NCBI GenBank assembly: GCA_016839055.1
Contig: JAEKNX010000002.1
Location: forward strand, 186,001 to 250,000
DNA: 64,000 nucleotides
From: Spirochaetales bacterium
Lineage (GTDB): Bacteria > Spirochaetota > Spirochaetia > UBA9216
Reading direction: 5' to 3'
In this document: positions 36,994 to 46,367 of the stretch, one piece after another
Numbering within the stretch: position 1 is the first letter of the stretch
Layout of the letters: every line of letters begins with the position of its first letter
Position numbers and translations under genes: made by a program
The notes under the pieces: generated by a model
The model's input: only the letters and a program-made list of their open reading frames with translations
Database searches by the model: none
Told to the model about the DNA's origin: nothing

Positions 36994-38085
36994 CTATTGG
37001 ATATCATCCCAGATGATGCCCTCACCGGAACCAACCGGTCTTTTGAGCTTTCTTCCGATAATGATATTATGAAACTCAGGCCGGAGTCCCGGTCTGAGTT
37101 TTTTTTCGGTTCGGAGAAGGGCGGTGTTGTCTTCGGTTAGAACTTCTCCGGCTGAAAGCTCGGAGAGCGCATGAATAGAACGGTTCGTTCTCCCGTAATT
37201 GGCCGTCTCCGAGGGCGCCAGCCTCTTTACCCCGTTACCAAGGACTGCTTCAATTCTCTTCCTACCGAGTTCGGCCTTCAGCATTTCGAGCGGCGTCTCT
37301 GCGGCCTCAGTCCGCCGGACTATTTCGGTCATTTTTAAAAACGCGGAGAAGCTCAACGCTATAGGGTCATCCAGGCCCCCGCCGGTCTCTGACAGGGTGA
37401 AATGTTTCTCAATCCATCCAGCGCCGAGGGCGGCCGAGACCGCCGGAACCAGACAGGGATCAAGACTGTGGTCGGAGATTCCTGTGGCCGTCCCGAAAAG
37501 GTTCCGGTAAATCGGGAGAAGACTCAGATTGTATTCTTCCTCGGGAGCGGGATATGAGGTTATGCAGTGAAAGATAACCGTGTTTTTCCGGCCTGTTACC
37601 GCGAGGGCGGCCTCAATATCGGAAAGCGTCGAAACCCCGGTGGAAAGCAGGAGCTTTTTTCCTGTTTCTGCCGCTGCCTTCAACAGTGGAAAGTGGTTCA
37701 GCTCAGGTGAGGCTATCTTAATTTCATTACAGTCGAGTTCTTTTATGTAACCGAGACTTTTAATTCCGAAGGGAGAGGCAAGAAAGCTCATGCCGCAGTT
37801 CTCGGTAAGCTCTTTCATCTCCAGGTAGAAATCAAGATCCTGCTCGAGTTCTCTGAATCTGTAGTAAAGGCTGACAAGGCCTCCTGGAAGAAGAACATCA
37901 CCGGTATTCGGGTGAATTATCTCGTCTGCAAAGACTATCTGGGTTTTCAGGCAGTCCGCACCGGCTTCGGCGGCAGCTTCTATGAGTTCGCGCGCGTGGC
38001 TGGGGCTGCCCCTGTGAGAGGTTCCTATTTCGGCAATGATTTTAACCCGGCGGAGATCAACCGCCGTTTTGTTCTGCTTTTTCAT
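36994..38085 (-). CDS. NeuB-family N-acetylneuraminate (sialic-acid-like) synthase
   Basis: A 363-residue synthase that condenses an N-acetylated hexosamine with phosphoenolpyruvate. The TIM-barrel domain shows AEIGTSHRGSPSHARELI, GADCLKTQIVF and the catalytic IEKHFTL. The C-terminal SAF/antifreeze-like domain follows (LSAGEVLTEDN). Products could be sialic, legionaminic or pseudaminic acids; such acids modify surface polysaccharides or flagellins. No other sugar-acid biosynthesis genes are next to it. Its start overlaps the pncB end by 29 nt. Confidence 0.9.
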   Translation of the reverse strand: MKKQNKTAVDLRRVKIIAEIGTSHRGSPSHARELIEAAAEAGADCLKTQIVFADEIIHPNTGDVLLPGGLVSLYYRFRELEQDLDFYLEMKELTENCGMSFLASPFGIKSLGYIKELDCNEIKIASPELNHFPLLKAAAETGKKLLLSTGVSTLSDIEAALAVTGRKNTVIFHCITSYPAPEEEYNLSLLPIYRNLFGTATGISDHSLDPCLVPAVSAALGAGWIEKHFTLSETGGGLDDPIALSFSAFLKMTEIVRRTEAAETPLEMLKAELGRKRIEAVLGNGVKRLAPSETANYGRTNRSIHALSELSAGEVLTEDNTALLRTEKKLRPGLRPEFHNIIIGRKLKRPVGSGEGIIWDDIQ

Positions 38086-39493
38086 CCATCATCCTGAATT
38101 TGAGTTCAGCTAGATTATCGGACAGTGAGACCTTGTAAATATGAGGATTAATTAGTCTTTTGAAGGTTTGGTCGAGTGTTTTTACATTCATAATAACGTT
38201 GTCTCTTATATCCTTGAGGGAGGGGAGTTCGGTGCATAGGACCCCGCCTTCCAGCCGCTTCTTTAAAAGCGGTTTCATTTCTTTGTATTGAGAAATTTTG
38301 AATGATTTATACCGGAACATTGGGTGGTTGAATCTATAGGTCTGTCCGGAGATTAAATTATCATCATAAAAGGTCATCAGGTCGGCAAGAGGTGATGAAT
38401 TGTTATCGTAGAATCTGTATACCTGCTTGATGCCGGGGTTTGTAGTTTTTTCAGGATTATTCGACAGTTTAATGGTAGGAACAAGGAGTCCGTCAAACTG
38501 GCGGGCGACCATCTTGTAAACGCCGGTGAGCGAGGAGTCCTTTCCGCCGGTTACAAGCTGTGTACCAACCCCCCAGGAGTCGATCGGGGCGCCGTTGCTG
38601 ACAAGCTCTCTGATTATGTGTTCATTTAAATCATTTGACACGGCAATTATTGCGTCGGGCAGCCCTGCGTCATCGAGTTTTTTTCTCACTTTCTCACTTA
38701 AATACTGAAGGTCCCCGCTGTCGAGCCGGACACCGAAATTCCGGCCCTGTTCTTTCAGCAGTCTGCCGACAATTATAGCATTATCAATTCCGCTTCCGAG
38801 GGTGTCGTAGGTATCAATAAGCAGGATTACATTGTCCTTATACAGCTCGGCATACTTTATAAAAGACTCAAGCTCGGATTCGAATGCCATAACCCATGAA
38901 TGAGCCATAGTCCCTGAAACCGGGATTCCGAAAGTTTTTCCGGCATAGGTGTTCGATGTTGCCGTAGCGCCGCCGATGTATGCTGCCCTGGATGCCGAGA
39001 GGGCTCCGTCAATTCCCTGGGCGCGCCGGAGTCCGAACTCCATGATTTTTGCCCGGCCGCTGGCCGTGTATATTCTCGATGATTTAGTGGCAATAAGCGT
39101 CTGAAAATTAATTATGTTGAGAAGCATGCTTTCTATCAACTGGGCTTCGATAAGGTTGGATTTTACGGAAATAAGGGGTTCGGATGGAAATACAATTGAG
39201 CCTTCATCAACAGAATAGAGATCTCCAGTGAATCGGAATCCCGCAAGGAAGGCTAAAAAGTCTTCCTTGAATATCCCGGTACTCCGAAGGTAGGAAATGT
39301 CACTCTCTGAAAACGATAGGCCGGTAAGACGGCCTAACAGGTCCTCAAGGCCGGCGAAAACCGAATAACCGCCCTTAAAAGGGTTTCGTCGGAAGAACAT
39401 TTCAAAAACAACTTCAGGATTATTATCAAGAAGATAGTAACCCTGAATCATCGTAAGTTCGTATAAATCTGTTAGAAGGGCTGAGTTGTACAT
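38057..39493 (-). CDS. pncB: Nicotinate phosphoribosyltransferase
   Basis: A 478-residue enzyme that makes nicotinate mononucleotide from nicotinate and PRPP for NAD salvage. Typical blocks are LLTDLYELTMIQGY, the MEFGLRRAQGIDGALSASRA core with the autophosphorylated His equivalent around TMAHSWVMAF, LLIDTYDTL, and VRLDSGDL. It is 1 nt from serS upstream and overlaps neuB-like downstream, so three unrelated genes share one transcript. Confidence 0.95.
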   Translation of the reverse strand: MYNSALLTDLYELTMIQGYYLLDNNPEVVFEMFFRRNPFKGGYSVFAGLEDLLGRLTGLSFSESDISYLRSTGIFKEDFLAFLAGFRFTGDLYSVDEGSIVFPSEPLISVKSNLIEAQLIESMLLNIINFQTLIATKSSRIYTASGRAKIMEFGLRRAQGIDGALSASRAAYIGGATATSNTYAGKTFGIPVSGTMAHSWVMAFESELESFIKYAELYKDNVILLIDTYDTLGSGIDNAIIVGRLLKEQGRNFGVRLDSGDLQYLSEKVRKKLDDAGLPDAIIAVSNDLNEHIIRELVSNGAPIDSWGVGTQLVTGGKDSSLTGVYKMVARQFDGLLVPTIKLSNNPEKTTNPGIKQVYRFYDNNSSPLADLMTFYDDNLISGQTYRFNHPMFRYKSFKISQYKEMKPLLKKRLEGGVLCTELPSLKDIRDNVIMNVKTLDQTFKRLINPHIYKVSLSDNLAELKFRMMDEKAEQNGG

Positions 39494-39494
39494 A

Positions 39495-40772
39495 TTACTT
39501 CCGTTTGATTATATTAAAACCGGTATAAGCAGCGAGTTTCTCCGGAATACGGATGCTGCCGTCCTCGGTCTGAAAATTTTCCATTATTGCTATCAGCGCC
39601 CTTGAAAGGGCAATGGCGGTGCCGTTTAACATGTAGACATGCTTGTTCTTGCCGTCTTCATCCTTATACCTTATGCCCAGGCGTCTGGCCTGATAATCGG
39701 TACAGTTTGATGTCGATGTTATTTCACCCCAGTCACCATTATCTCCCCGTCCCGGCATCCATGCTTCGAGATCATATTTTCGGTAAGCCGGAGCGCCTAA
39801 ATCACCGGTGCAGGTGTCGACGACGCGGAACGGTATATCGAGGCCGGAGAATATCTCTTCTTCGATGCTCCTGATTTCTTCATGAATGGCATCGGCATCT
39901 TCGGGTTTACAGTAGACGAACATCTCAACCTTGGAGAACTGATGAACTCTGTACAGGCCCTTTGAATACTGTCCGGCAGCCCCGGCTTCACGCCTGAAAC
40001 AATGAGAAATACCGGCCATCCTTATCGGCAGCTTTTCGGTATCAAGAATCTGGCCAGCATAATAACCGCCCAGGGTTATCTCGGCAGTTCCTACGAGGCA
40101 TGTTCCGGTGCCCTCAATATTGTAGATATTCGATTCATCCCCCCGGGGGTTGAATCCTATGCCTTCGAGAATTTCTTCCTTGGCGATGTCTGGTGTAATG
40201 GTAGGCATGAAGCCCTTTTTCATCACAATGTCAACGGCATATCGGGTAAGTGCCATTTCGAGAATTACCGCTTCATTTTTAAGATAGTAGAATTTTGCTC
40301 CCGAAACTCTCGCGGCAGTATCAAAGTCTATCAGGTCGAGGTCATTTCCGAGTTCTATATGATCCTTGGGAGTAAAACCGAATACCGGGATCTCCCCCGA
40401 TCGGCTAATCTCAAGGTTGTCCTTGTCTTCTTTGCCTACCGGAGCATCCGGATGGGCCATGTTCGGAACTCTTCCCGCTTCCCTGCCGAGTTCGTTCTCG
40501 ACATCTGAGTGTTCGGCCTCTATGGCCGCAATCTCTTCCTTGAGTTTTTTCCCTTCCTCGATCAGGCGGGAACGCTCATCTATTTCCATCTTGCCCTTCA
40601 TCTTTTTAGCGTTTTCATTCCGCTTCTGTCTGAGGGCATCTATCTCTGTTATCAGCACATTACGTCTGTCATAGAGCTCAATAACACGGTCAACATCAAC
40701 ATTCATAAAACGGTTGATCACATTCTGCTTAACCGCGTCAGCATTATCCTTGATAAATCTTAAGTCCAACAT
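39495..40772 (-). CDS. serS: Seryl-tRNA synthetase
   Basis: A 425-residue class II synthetase: an N-terminal coiled-coil tRNA arm (about residues 30-105), then motif 2 near SHCFRREAGAAGQYSKGLYR and motif 3 near LNGTAIALSRALIAIMEN. I chose the ATG at 40772, giving the family start MLDLRFIKDNAD. No Shine-Dalgarno precedes it. A TTGACT/TATCCT promoter places transcription start on this A, so the gene is a leaderless candidate. Confidence 0.97.
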   Translation of the reverse strand: MLDLRFIKDNADAVKQNVINRFMNVDVDRVIELYDRRNVLITEIDALRQKRNENAKKMKGKMEIDERSRLIEEGKKLKEEIAAIEAEHSDVENELGREAGRVPNMAHPDAPVGKEDKDNLEISRSGEIPVFGFTPKDHIELGNDLDLIDFDTAARVSGAKFYYLKNEAVILEMALTRYAVDIVMKKGFMPTITPDIAKEEILEGIGFNPRGDESNIYNIEGTGTCLVGTAEITLGGYYAGQILDTEKLPIRMAGISHCFRREAGAAGQYSKGLYRVHQFSKVEMFVYCKPEDADAIHEEIRSIEEEIFSGLDIPFRVVDTCTGDLGAPAYRKYDLEAWMPGRGDNGDWGEITSTSNCTDYQARRLGIRYKDEDGKNKHVYMLNGTAIALSRALIAIMENFQTEDGSIRIPEKLAAYTGFNIIKRK

Positions 40773-40778
40773 AGCAAG

Positions 40779-40807
40779 AGGATACAAAAGTAAACATATA
40801 CAGTCAA
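40779..40807 (-). promoter_or_regulatory. Promoter of serS
   Basis: Minus strand: -35 TTGACT (40807-40802), 17-nt spacer, -10 TATCCT (40784-40779). The A of the serS ATG is 7 nt past the -10. Confidence 0.65.
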
Positions 40808-40811
40808 TACA

Positions 40812-40820
40812 TGCTATGAT
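40812..40820 (+). promoter_or_regulatory. Extended -10 promoter of the cupin gene
   Basis: TGCTATGAT (40812-40820) fits an extended -10. The A of the ATG at 40827 is 7 nt past it. It is divergent from and almost abuts the serS -35. Confidence 0.5.
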
Positions 40821-40826
40821 ATGGGC

Positions 40827-41276
40827 ATGAATGCTGAAGAGATAATAGACTGTTTAAAGCTCGAACCACTGCAAGAGGAGGGGGGATATTTCAGGCGCAG
40901 CTATTACACCGAATACGGGACGGCAATCTACTATCTGATTACACCCGGACAGAGATCGGCCTTTCACCGTCTCAGTTTTGATGAGATATGGCATTTCTAC
41001 GCGGGTGATGCCGCCCTTCAGATGCAGCTGTTGCCTGACGGTCGGGCGAAAATTTTCGAGCTCGGAAATGATATTGAAAATGGGCAGCATCTTCAGCTGC
41101 TCTCACCCGGCGGAGTATGGCAGTCCACTAAGCTAAAGGCCGGCGGAAGGTGGGCTCTTTTCGGAACGACGATGTCGCCTCCATTTTGCCAGGAGGATTA
41201 CACTCATGGTGATCCGGACAAACTCGCTGGGAAATATCCGGATTACGCACAGATGATACAGGAGTTTATAAACTAA
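40827..41276 (+). CDS. Cupin-domain protein of the DUF985 family
   Basis: A small cupin with the family's EGGYFRRSYYTE start, SAFHRLSFDEIWHFYAGDA, LSPGGVWQ and the metal-binding-like core. The reaction is unknown. Start could be the ATG at 40821 or 40827; the second fits a leaderless transcript and neither has a Shine-Dalgarno. Its stop overlaps the SDR start (TAATG), so the two are coupled. Confidence 0.85.
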   Translation: MNAEEIIDCLKLEPLQEEGGYFRRSYYTEYGTAIYYLITPGQRSAFHRLSFDEIWHFYAGDAALQMQLLPDGRAKIFELGNDIENGQHLQLLSPGGVWQSTKLKAGGRWALFGTTMSPPFCQEDYTHGDPDKLAGKYPDYAQMIQEFIN

Positions 41277-42094
41277 TGAAAAAACAGGCAGATAATATAG
41301 ACGCATTTGGACTGAACGGGAAAACCGCGGTTATTTCGGGAGGTGCTGTAAACATAGGAAGGGCCATAAGCAGGCATCTCGCTGGCCTCGGCGCTAAAAT
41401 TGTGATTATCTATAATTCGAGCCGCGGCCCTGCCGATGAGCTCGCGGCGGAAATCGAGGCTTCCGGCGGAACAGCCGCATCCTTTAAGGCTGACATAAGC
41501 GACGACTCTCAGGTCTGCGCGCTGTTCGAAAAGATAGCTGCGGACCGCCGTTTCGGCGGAGTAGACATTATGGTAAATAACTCAGGTATATTCAGCATGA
41601 GCCGGCAGTCTGAGCTTCCCTCCGATGAATGGCAGCGGATCTTTGATGTGAATGTTAAGGGTCTGTTCCTCTGCTGCCGGGAGGCTGCCCGACGGATGCA
41701 GGTCAAGGGCGAAAGCTGCGGGTGTCGCGGGTCTATTGTTAACATCGCGAGCATTAACGCCCTTCATCCGGGCTTCGGGCTGACCGCCCACTACGACGCC
41801 GCCAAGGGGGCTGTTGCCGCTTATACAAGATCACTGGCGGCTGAACTTGGCCCGGAGGGAATAAGGGTGAACGCGGTGGCTCCGGGTCTCGTGGATTCAG
41901 AGAGCCTTCGGGAGTTCTCAGCAGATCTCGCACTAACCGTTGAGGGGCGGAATCCTCTCCGAAACAGCAGGGGTGAGACCCGCCTTGTCTCGGCCGATGA
42001 TGTGGCCAAGGCCGTAGCCTTTCTCGCTTCTGATATGGCAGGAAGCATAACCGGTGAAATTATCGTTGTCGACCGAGGGTATCTTTTAACCTGA
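41276..42094 (+). CDS. Short-chain dehydrogenase/reductase (SDR)
   Basis: A 272-residue classical SDR. The cofactor motif is SGGAVNIGRAI, the structural NNSG motif follows, the catalytic serine is in VNIASINA and the pair Tyr-Lys in HYDAAKGA. The C-terminus has NAVAPGLV and the end [10 protein letters not shown]. It reduces or oxidises a carbonyl/alcohol with NAD(P)H; the substrate is unknown. It is coupled to the cupin gene, so they may share a pathway. Its end overlaps aroC by 9 nt in convergent orientation. Confidence 0.93.
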   Translation: MKKQADNIDAFGLNGKTAVISGGAVNIGRAISRHLAGLGAKIVIIYNSSRGPADELAAEIEASGGTAASFKADISDDSQVCALFEKIAADRRFGGVDIMVNNSGIFSMSRQSELPSDEWQRIFDVNVKGLFLCCREAARRMQVKGESCGCRGSIVNIASINALHPGFGLTAHYDAAKGAVAAYTRSLAAELGPEGIRVNAVAPGLVDSESLREFSADLALTVEGRNPLRNSRGETRLVSADDVAKAVAFLASDMAGSITGEIIVVDRGYLLT

Positions 42095-43144
42095 GACCTG
42101 AGACCGGTGCCGCTGGACGTGATCGACTATTACGATGGCGGCCATTGACTCTATTACAGGTACTATTCTCGGAGTAAGACATGGATCATGTCTTCCGGTA
42201 GTGCTTATTTCTGTTTCGTTTCCGTCTATATCAATTGTCTGCTGAGTATGTTCTATCGATGAAGTTGGCTTCACTGCCGCCCTGAAGACTATGTCTGCTC
42301 CGGTGCTGATGCCGCCCAGGATGCCTCCGGCATTATTTGTCTTAAATCCTTTTTTATCCATCTGATCATTATGTTCGCTTCCTCTCATCGCCGCCGCGCC
42401 GAAACCAGTTCCGAACTCGATTCCCTTCACCCCGCCTATCGAGATTATCGCCTTTGCAAGGTCTGCGTCGATTTTATCGAAGACAGGCTCTCCGAGACCC
42501 GCGGGAACACCGCTGATTATGCACTGCACTATTCCTCCGGCGGAATCTCCGATATCCGCCAGTTCGGTGACTTTTTCGGTCATTTTCCAGGCGGCTGCCG
42601 CGTCGGCCGCCCTCATTGGATTGTCTTCGATGATGGAAAGGTCAATGCTTTCGCATCTTATTCCGGCGGCTTCCAGGGTGAATGCAGTTATTTTAATACC
42701 ATAGGCTTCGAGAATTTTTTTAGCTACGGCTCCGGCTGCAACCCGGCCCGCGGTTTCCCTGCCTGATGCACGGCCGCTTCCCCGGTAGTCTCTAATGCCG
42801 TATTTGTGATGGTATGTGTAGTCGGCATGCCCGGGACGGAAAAAATCCTTGATGTTCGAGTATGCCCCGGAGTCGGCATCCTTATTATGGAGAATGATGG
42901 TGAGCGGTGTCCCGGTTGTTTTGCCTTCAAAGAGCCCGGAAACGATACTCACCTTGTCACCCTCTTTTCTCGGAGTTGTTACGGCGGACTGTCCCGGTTT
43001 TCGCCGGTTCATTTCTACCTGAATATCCTGTTCTTGGAGTTCTATTCCGGGCGGGACTCCGTCGATTATTACGCCGACTGAAAGACCATGTGATTCTCCG
43101 AAAGTAGTAATCCTATAAGAAACTCCAATACTATTTCCCGCCAT
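42086..43144 (-). CDS. aroC: Chorismate synthase
   Basis: A 352-residue enzyme that converts EPSP to chorismate using reduced FMN, the last common step to aromatic amino acids. Signatures are [20 protein letters not shown], the [14 protein letters not shown] block with [20 protein letters not shown] and the C-terminal [16 protein letters not shown]. It overlaps the upstream aroK gene by 14 nt, making an aroK-aroC operon. Confidence 0.97.
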   Translation of the reverse strand: MAGNSIGVSYRITTFGESHGLSVGVIIDGVPPGIELQEQDIQVEMNRRKPGQSAVTTPRKEGDKVSIVSGLFEGKTTGTPLTIILHNKDADSGAYSNIKDFFRPGHADYTYHHKYGIRDYRGSGRASGRETAGRVAAGAVAKKILEAYGIKITAFTLEAAGIRCESIDLSIIEDNPMRAADAAAAWKMTEKVTELADIGDSAGGIVQCIISGVPAGLGEPVFDKIDADLAKAIISIGGVKGIEFGTGFGAAAMRGSEHNDQMDKKGFKTNNAGGILGGISTGADIVFRAAVKPTSSIEHTQQTIDIDGNETEISTTGRHDPCLTPRIVPVIESMAAIVIVDHVQRHRSQVSG

Positions 43145-43679
43145 AACCGCCCTCCTTAAGTTTTTTTATTATTTCTGAACATATTTCCGGAGGCCTCCGG
43201 CCTCCGGCGGTGATTCTTATATTGCATAGCTTTTTATAGAGGGCTGAGCGGTGTTTGTACAGATTGAGAAATTCACCATAGGGATCCTCGCTTGTGAGAA
43301 AGGCCGGAATTCCGCCGTTTTTTATCCTTTCAAAGAGGATGACCGGATCCTCCTCTATATATACCCAGATGAAATTCTCAAGCCTTACGCAGGCAGCCTC
43401 ATTGTCACAAATTCCGCCTCCGGAAGCTGCAAAAAAGGATCCGTTTCGCCTGGAAAGAAGATCCGCGGCCTTGTATTCAAGATTCTGAAAAATATCCCGG
43501 CCTCTCTGGTATATTTCCCGTGGATTGAGCCTCTCTCCGGTGTCTTTTAAAAAGAGATCTTCGATAAGGTCATCCATATCAAGAAAATCCGCGCCGAGGG
43601 TTTCTGCGGCGCTTCTGCCTGCGGTGCTCTTTCCGCTGTGCTTCATTCCTGTTATAAGAATCCGGGTTATGCCTTCCAT
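43131..43679 (-). CDS. aroK: Shikimate kinase
   Basis: A 182-residue P-loop kinase phosphorylating shikimate. The Walker A is GMKHSGKST, the substrate-binding aspartate in FLDMDDLIE and the GGGICDNEAA loop follow. It is upstream of aroC in the same operon, the natural pathway neighbour except for EPSP synthase. The TTGACG/TATTGT promoter places transcription start on the A of the ATG at 43679; there is only a poorly spaced AGGA before it. Confidence 0.92.
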   Translation of the reverse strand: MEGITRILITGMKHSGKSTAGRSAAETLGADFLDMDDLIEDLFLKDTGERLNPREIYQRGRDIFQNLEYKAADLLSRRNGSFFAASGGGICDNEAACVRLENFIWVYIEEDPVILFERIKNGGIPAFLTSEDPYGEFLNLYKHRSALYKKLCNIRITAGGRRPPEICSEIIKKLKEGGYGGK

Positions 43680-43685
43680 GTCCTA

Positions 43686-43714
43686 ACAATAAACGAGTGC
43701 TCTATCATCGTCAA
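43686..43714 (-). promoter_or_regulatory. Promoter of aroK-aroC
   Basis: Minus strand: -35 TTGACG (43714-43709), 17-nt spacer, -10 TATTGT (43691-43686). The A of the aroK ATG is 7 nt downstream, consistent with a leaderless start. Confidence 0.65.
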
Positions 43715-43813
43715 GCGGAGCCGGAGTTGAAAAAATCCGATAAAAAGTAAATAATAGGGCGGATAACAATCAATCACATAGTGACCAAGTTGAGTTCACG
43801 TTAAGGAAGGAAG

Positions 43814-45190
43814 ATGAATACAAGGGTAGAAACAGATTCAATGGGTGAGGTTACAATATCGGAGGAAGCCTGGTGGGGAGCTCAGACCCAACGGGCGCTC
43901 GATAATTTTCAGATTTCACCATACCGGATACCGGCACAGTATCTATCGGCTCTCGCCCTGGTTAAAAGAGCCTCCGCGAAGGTCAATGAGAAGCTCGGCC
44001 TTCTGTCTGTCGAAAATGCGGAACTTATCCGCGGCGCGGCCCAGGTGATAGAGAAGGGCGGTTATCTAGATCAGTTTCCTCTGGATGTTTTTCAGACCGG
44101 TTCAGGTACCTCCTGGAACATGAATATAAACGAAGTTATTGCAAATCTTGCTAATTTCAAGGCCGGAGTTGGCCGGGGAAGCAAGGTTCCTGTTCATCCG
44201 AATGATCATGTAAACCGAGGACAGTCCTCCAATGACGTTATCCCGACCGCAATGAATATATCAGTAAGGATAGCCGCTGAGAAGCTCCAGAGTGCTCTCA
44301 GCGTCCTCTCGGAGGGAATTACTCTCAAGGCGGAGGAGTTTAAAACAATTCCGAAACTGGGCCGAACTCATCTTCAGGACGCGGTTCCGATGACCCTTGG
44401 GCAGGAGTTTTCGGGCTGGGCCGCCCAGATGAAAAAAAGCGGAGAAAGGCTGGGTCGGTGTTTTTCATCACTTGAAGAGCTTGCTATCGGCGGAACAGCC
44501 CTTGGAACAGGTATTAACACTCCGCCGGATTTCGGGATAAGGGTTGCCGCCTTCATAGCTGAAGAGACCGGTATCCCCTTCAGACAGGCTGAAAATCTAT
44601 TCGAGGCCATAGCCGCACGGGATTCGATGCTTGAGCTGATGGGGGCTGTAAACAGTACTTCTGTATCTTTGATGAAGATTGCCCAGGATCTCAGAATCCT
44701 TTCCAGCGGACCCCGCTCAGGGCTGGGCGAGATTCAGCTTCCGTCTCTTCAGCCGGGAAGCTCAATAATGCCGGGCAAGATAAATCCGGTTATTCCAGAG
44801 ATGGTCATTCAGGCCGCGGCTCATGTGAGCGGAAAATATACATCTGTAACAATAGCGTGTCAGAATTCGCCGCTAGAACTCAATATCATGCAGCCGCTTC
44901 TGATTCACGAGACTCTCGGCGCACTCGAGCTTCTGACCGAGACCTGCGGAAGTTTTCTGGACAAATGCATCAGCGGAATAACAGCTGACAGGCAGCGGTG
45001 TATGGAAGCCATAGAGTGGAGTCTGGCGGTTGTGACCCCTCTTGCGGTCAAAATAGGATATGACAAGGCGGCTAAGATTGCATACCGCGCGTTTGAGGAA
45101 AAGCGGAAAGTCCGTGATATTGCCTCCGAGGAGAAGGTTCTGCCTGAGGATGAACTCGATGCTGTCTTTGAAATAGGATCAATGCTCTAG
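43814..45190 (+). CDS. fumC: Fumarate hydratase class II
   Basis: A 458-residue class II fumarase, interconverting fumarate and malate without a Fe-S cluster. Signature blocks are GAQTQRALDNFQIS, GSGTSWNMNINEV, the NRGQSSNDVIPTAMN segment, GRTHLQDAVPMTLGQE and GSSIMPGKINPVIPE. The usual GTSxNMN motif reads GTSWNMN. AAGGAAGG precedes the ATG. It is monocistronic and convergent with the LacI gene. Confidence 0.95.
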   Translation: MNTRVETDSMGEVTISEEAWWGAQTQRALDNFQISPYRIPAQYLSALALVKRASAKVNEKLGLLSVENAELIRGAAQVIEKGGYLDQFPLDVFQTGSGTSWNMNINEVIANLANFKAGVGRGSKVPVHPNDHVNRGQSSNDVIPTAMNISVRIAAEKLQSALSVLSEGITLKAEEFKTIPKLGRTHLQDAVPMTLGQEFSGWAAQMKKSGERLGRCFSSLEELAIGGTALGTGINTPPDFGIRVAAFIAEETGIPFRQAENLFEAIAARDSMLELMGAVNSTSVSLMKIAQDLRILSSGPRSGLGEIQLPSLQPGSSIMPGKINPVIPEMVIQAAAHVSGKYTSVTIACQNSPLELNIMQPLLIHETLGALELLTETCGSFLDKCISGITADRQRCMEAIEWSLAVVTPLAVKIGYDKAAKIAYRAFEEKRKVRDIASEEKVLPEDELDAVFEIGSML

Positions 45191-45192
45191 GG

Positions 45193-46299
45193 TTATTTCA
45201 GCCGGTCAGGATGAGGATAGACGGGACCCATTCTGATTTCAGGCTTAAGATCCCGTGGATCTTTCGGTTTAATTACAATTCTGCCCGAATTTCTTGGGAA
45301 GGTGCATGATTCCCGTTTTATAAATTCGGTGTCCATCATGATCTTCTCTTTCGGTCTGGTTGGATCTTCAATTGTTTTTATCAGGAGATCAATCGCCTTC
45401 TCGCCGATTTCCTCGAGGGGCTGATTCATCGTGGACAGCGACGGCGTAAGGAATCCTGAGTAGATAATATTGTTATAACCGAAAATGGATAGGTCGCGGG
45501 GTAGTTGTAGTCTGTTTTTAATGGCGGAACGCATAATGCCGAGGGCCATGTGGTCGTTCGCACAGAAGATGGCCGTAGGCTGATTTTCAAGACCGAAGAA
45601 ATAAGAAAAAGCGCGCTCGCCGCTCTCTGGATGCCAGTCACCATAGAAGACAAGCCTTTTGTCAACCGGAAGATCATTATCCTCTAAAGCTTCAATATAG
45701 CCGCTTATGCGGTCTCTGCCGCAGATGAGGGTGGTACTTCCTGTTACCATTCCAATCCGTTTATGGCCCAGACTGATTAAATAGTTGATAGCCTGTTTAG
45801 CGCCCTTGTGATTGTTGGCGTCGATGTAGTTAATGTCAAGCTCATCATCCCTTCCGTAAACGACCACCGACGGAACTTTATCGGTGCTGAGTTTTCTTAG
45901 CAGCCATTGATCGACCGAAGGAGCCAGTACAATTATTCCGTCAACCTTTCTTTCCTGATAAAGTTGAGTATAGTCTGCGGTACTCTTAAGTGAGCTCGGA
46001 AGCTTGAATACTAAATGATAACCGGCCCTATCGATATTTCTTTCAAGGCTGGTTATCAGATCAAGAAAATATGGCGCTACTTTCATGAATTCGGCGTGGG
46101 GAATGACTATACCTATACCGTCTGTTTTATTGTTATTGAGAGCCCGGGCTGCAGCATTGGGGTAGTATCCCAGTTCTTCAATTGCCTTGAGGACCCTTCG
46201 CTTTGTCTCTTCTTTAACGTTCTCTTTTCCGTTGATAACCCTTGATACGGTCATGAAGGAGACCTTTGCAAGTTTGGCAACATCTGATTGTGAAGGCAT
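45193..46299 (-). CDS. LacI-family transcriptional regulator
   Basis: A 368-residue regulator. The HTH reads SDVAKLAKVSFMTVSRVING, followed by the hinge YPNAAARALNN, and a periplasmic-binding-protein-like effector domain (GIVIPHAEFM, CANDHMALGIMRS). The C-terminus has about 25 extra residues. It lies divergent from the hexokinase gene and probably controls it. An AT-rich 14-bp palindrome (46338-46351, ATATAATATTATAT) in between is a possible site, but its AT content makes it weak evidence. GGGGG precedes the ATG. Confidence 0.93.
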   Translation of the reverse strand: MPSQSDVAKLAKVSFMTVSRVINGKENVKEETKRRVLKAIEELGYYPNAAARALNNNKTDGIGIVIPHAEFMKVAPYFLDLITSLERNIDRAGYHLVFKLPSSLKSTADYTQLYQERKVDGIIVLAPSVDQWLLRKLSTDKVPSVVVYGRDDELDINYIDANNHKGAKQAINYLISLGHKRIGMVTGSTTLICGRDRISGYIEALEDNDLPVDKRLVFYGDWHPESGERAFSYFFGLENQPTAIFCANDHMALGIMRSAIKNRLQLPRDLSIFGYNNIIYSGFLTPSLSTMNQPLEEIGEKAIDLLIKTIEDPTRPKEKIMMDTEFIKRESCTFPRNSGRIVIKPKDPRDLKPEIRMGPVYPHPDRLK

Positions 46300-46367
46300 T
46301 TTTCCCCCTGATATCCCTATTCAACCCGTTCTGTTTAATATAATATTATATCGTAAAAGGAAGCTAT

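Noticed and set aside
43727-43741. Fourth copy of the hairpin repeat upstream of fumC
   Set aside because: Only 15 A-rich nucleotides match copy C and no hairpin context remains, so it is mentioned but not annotated.
46338-46351. ATATAATATTATAT as a LacI-family operator
   Set aside because: LacI sites normally contain a central CG and mixed bases; this is pure AT and may be only a promoter -10 region.
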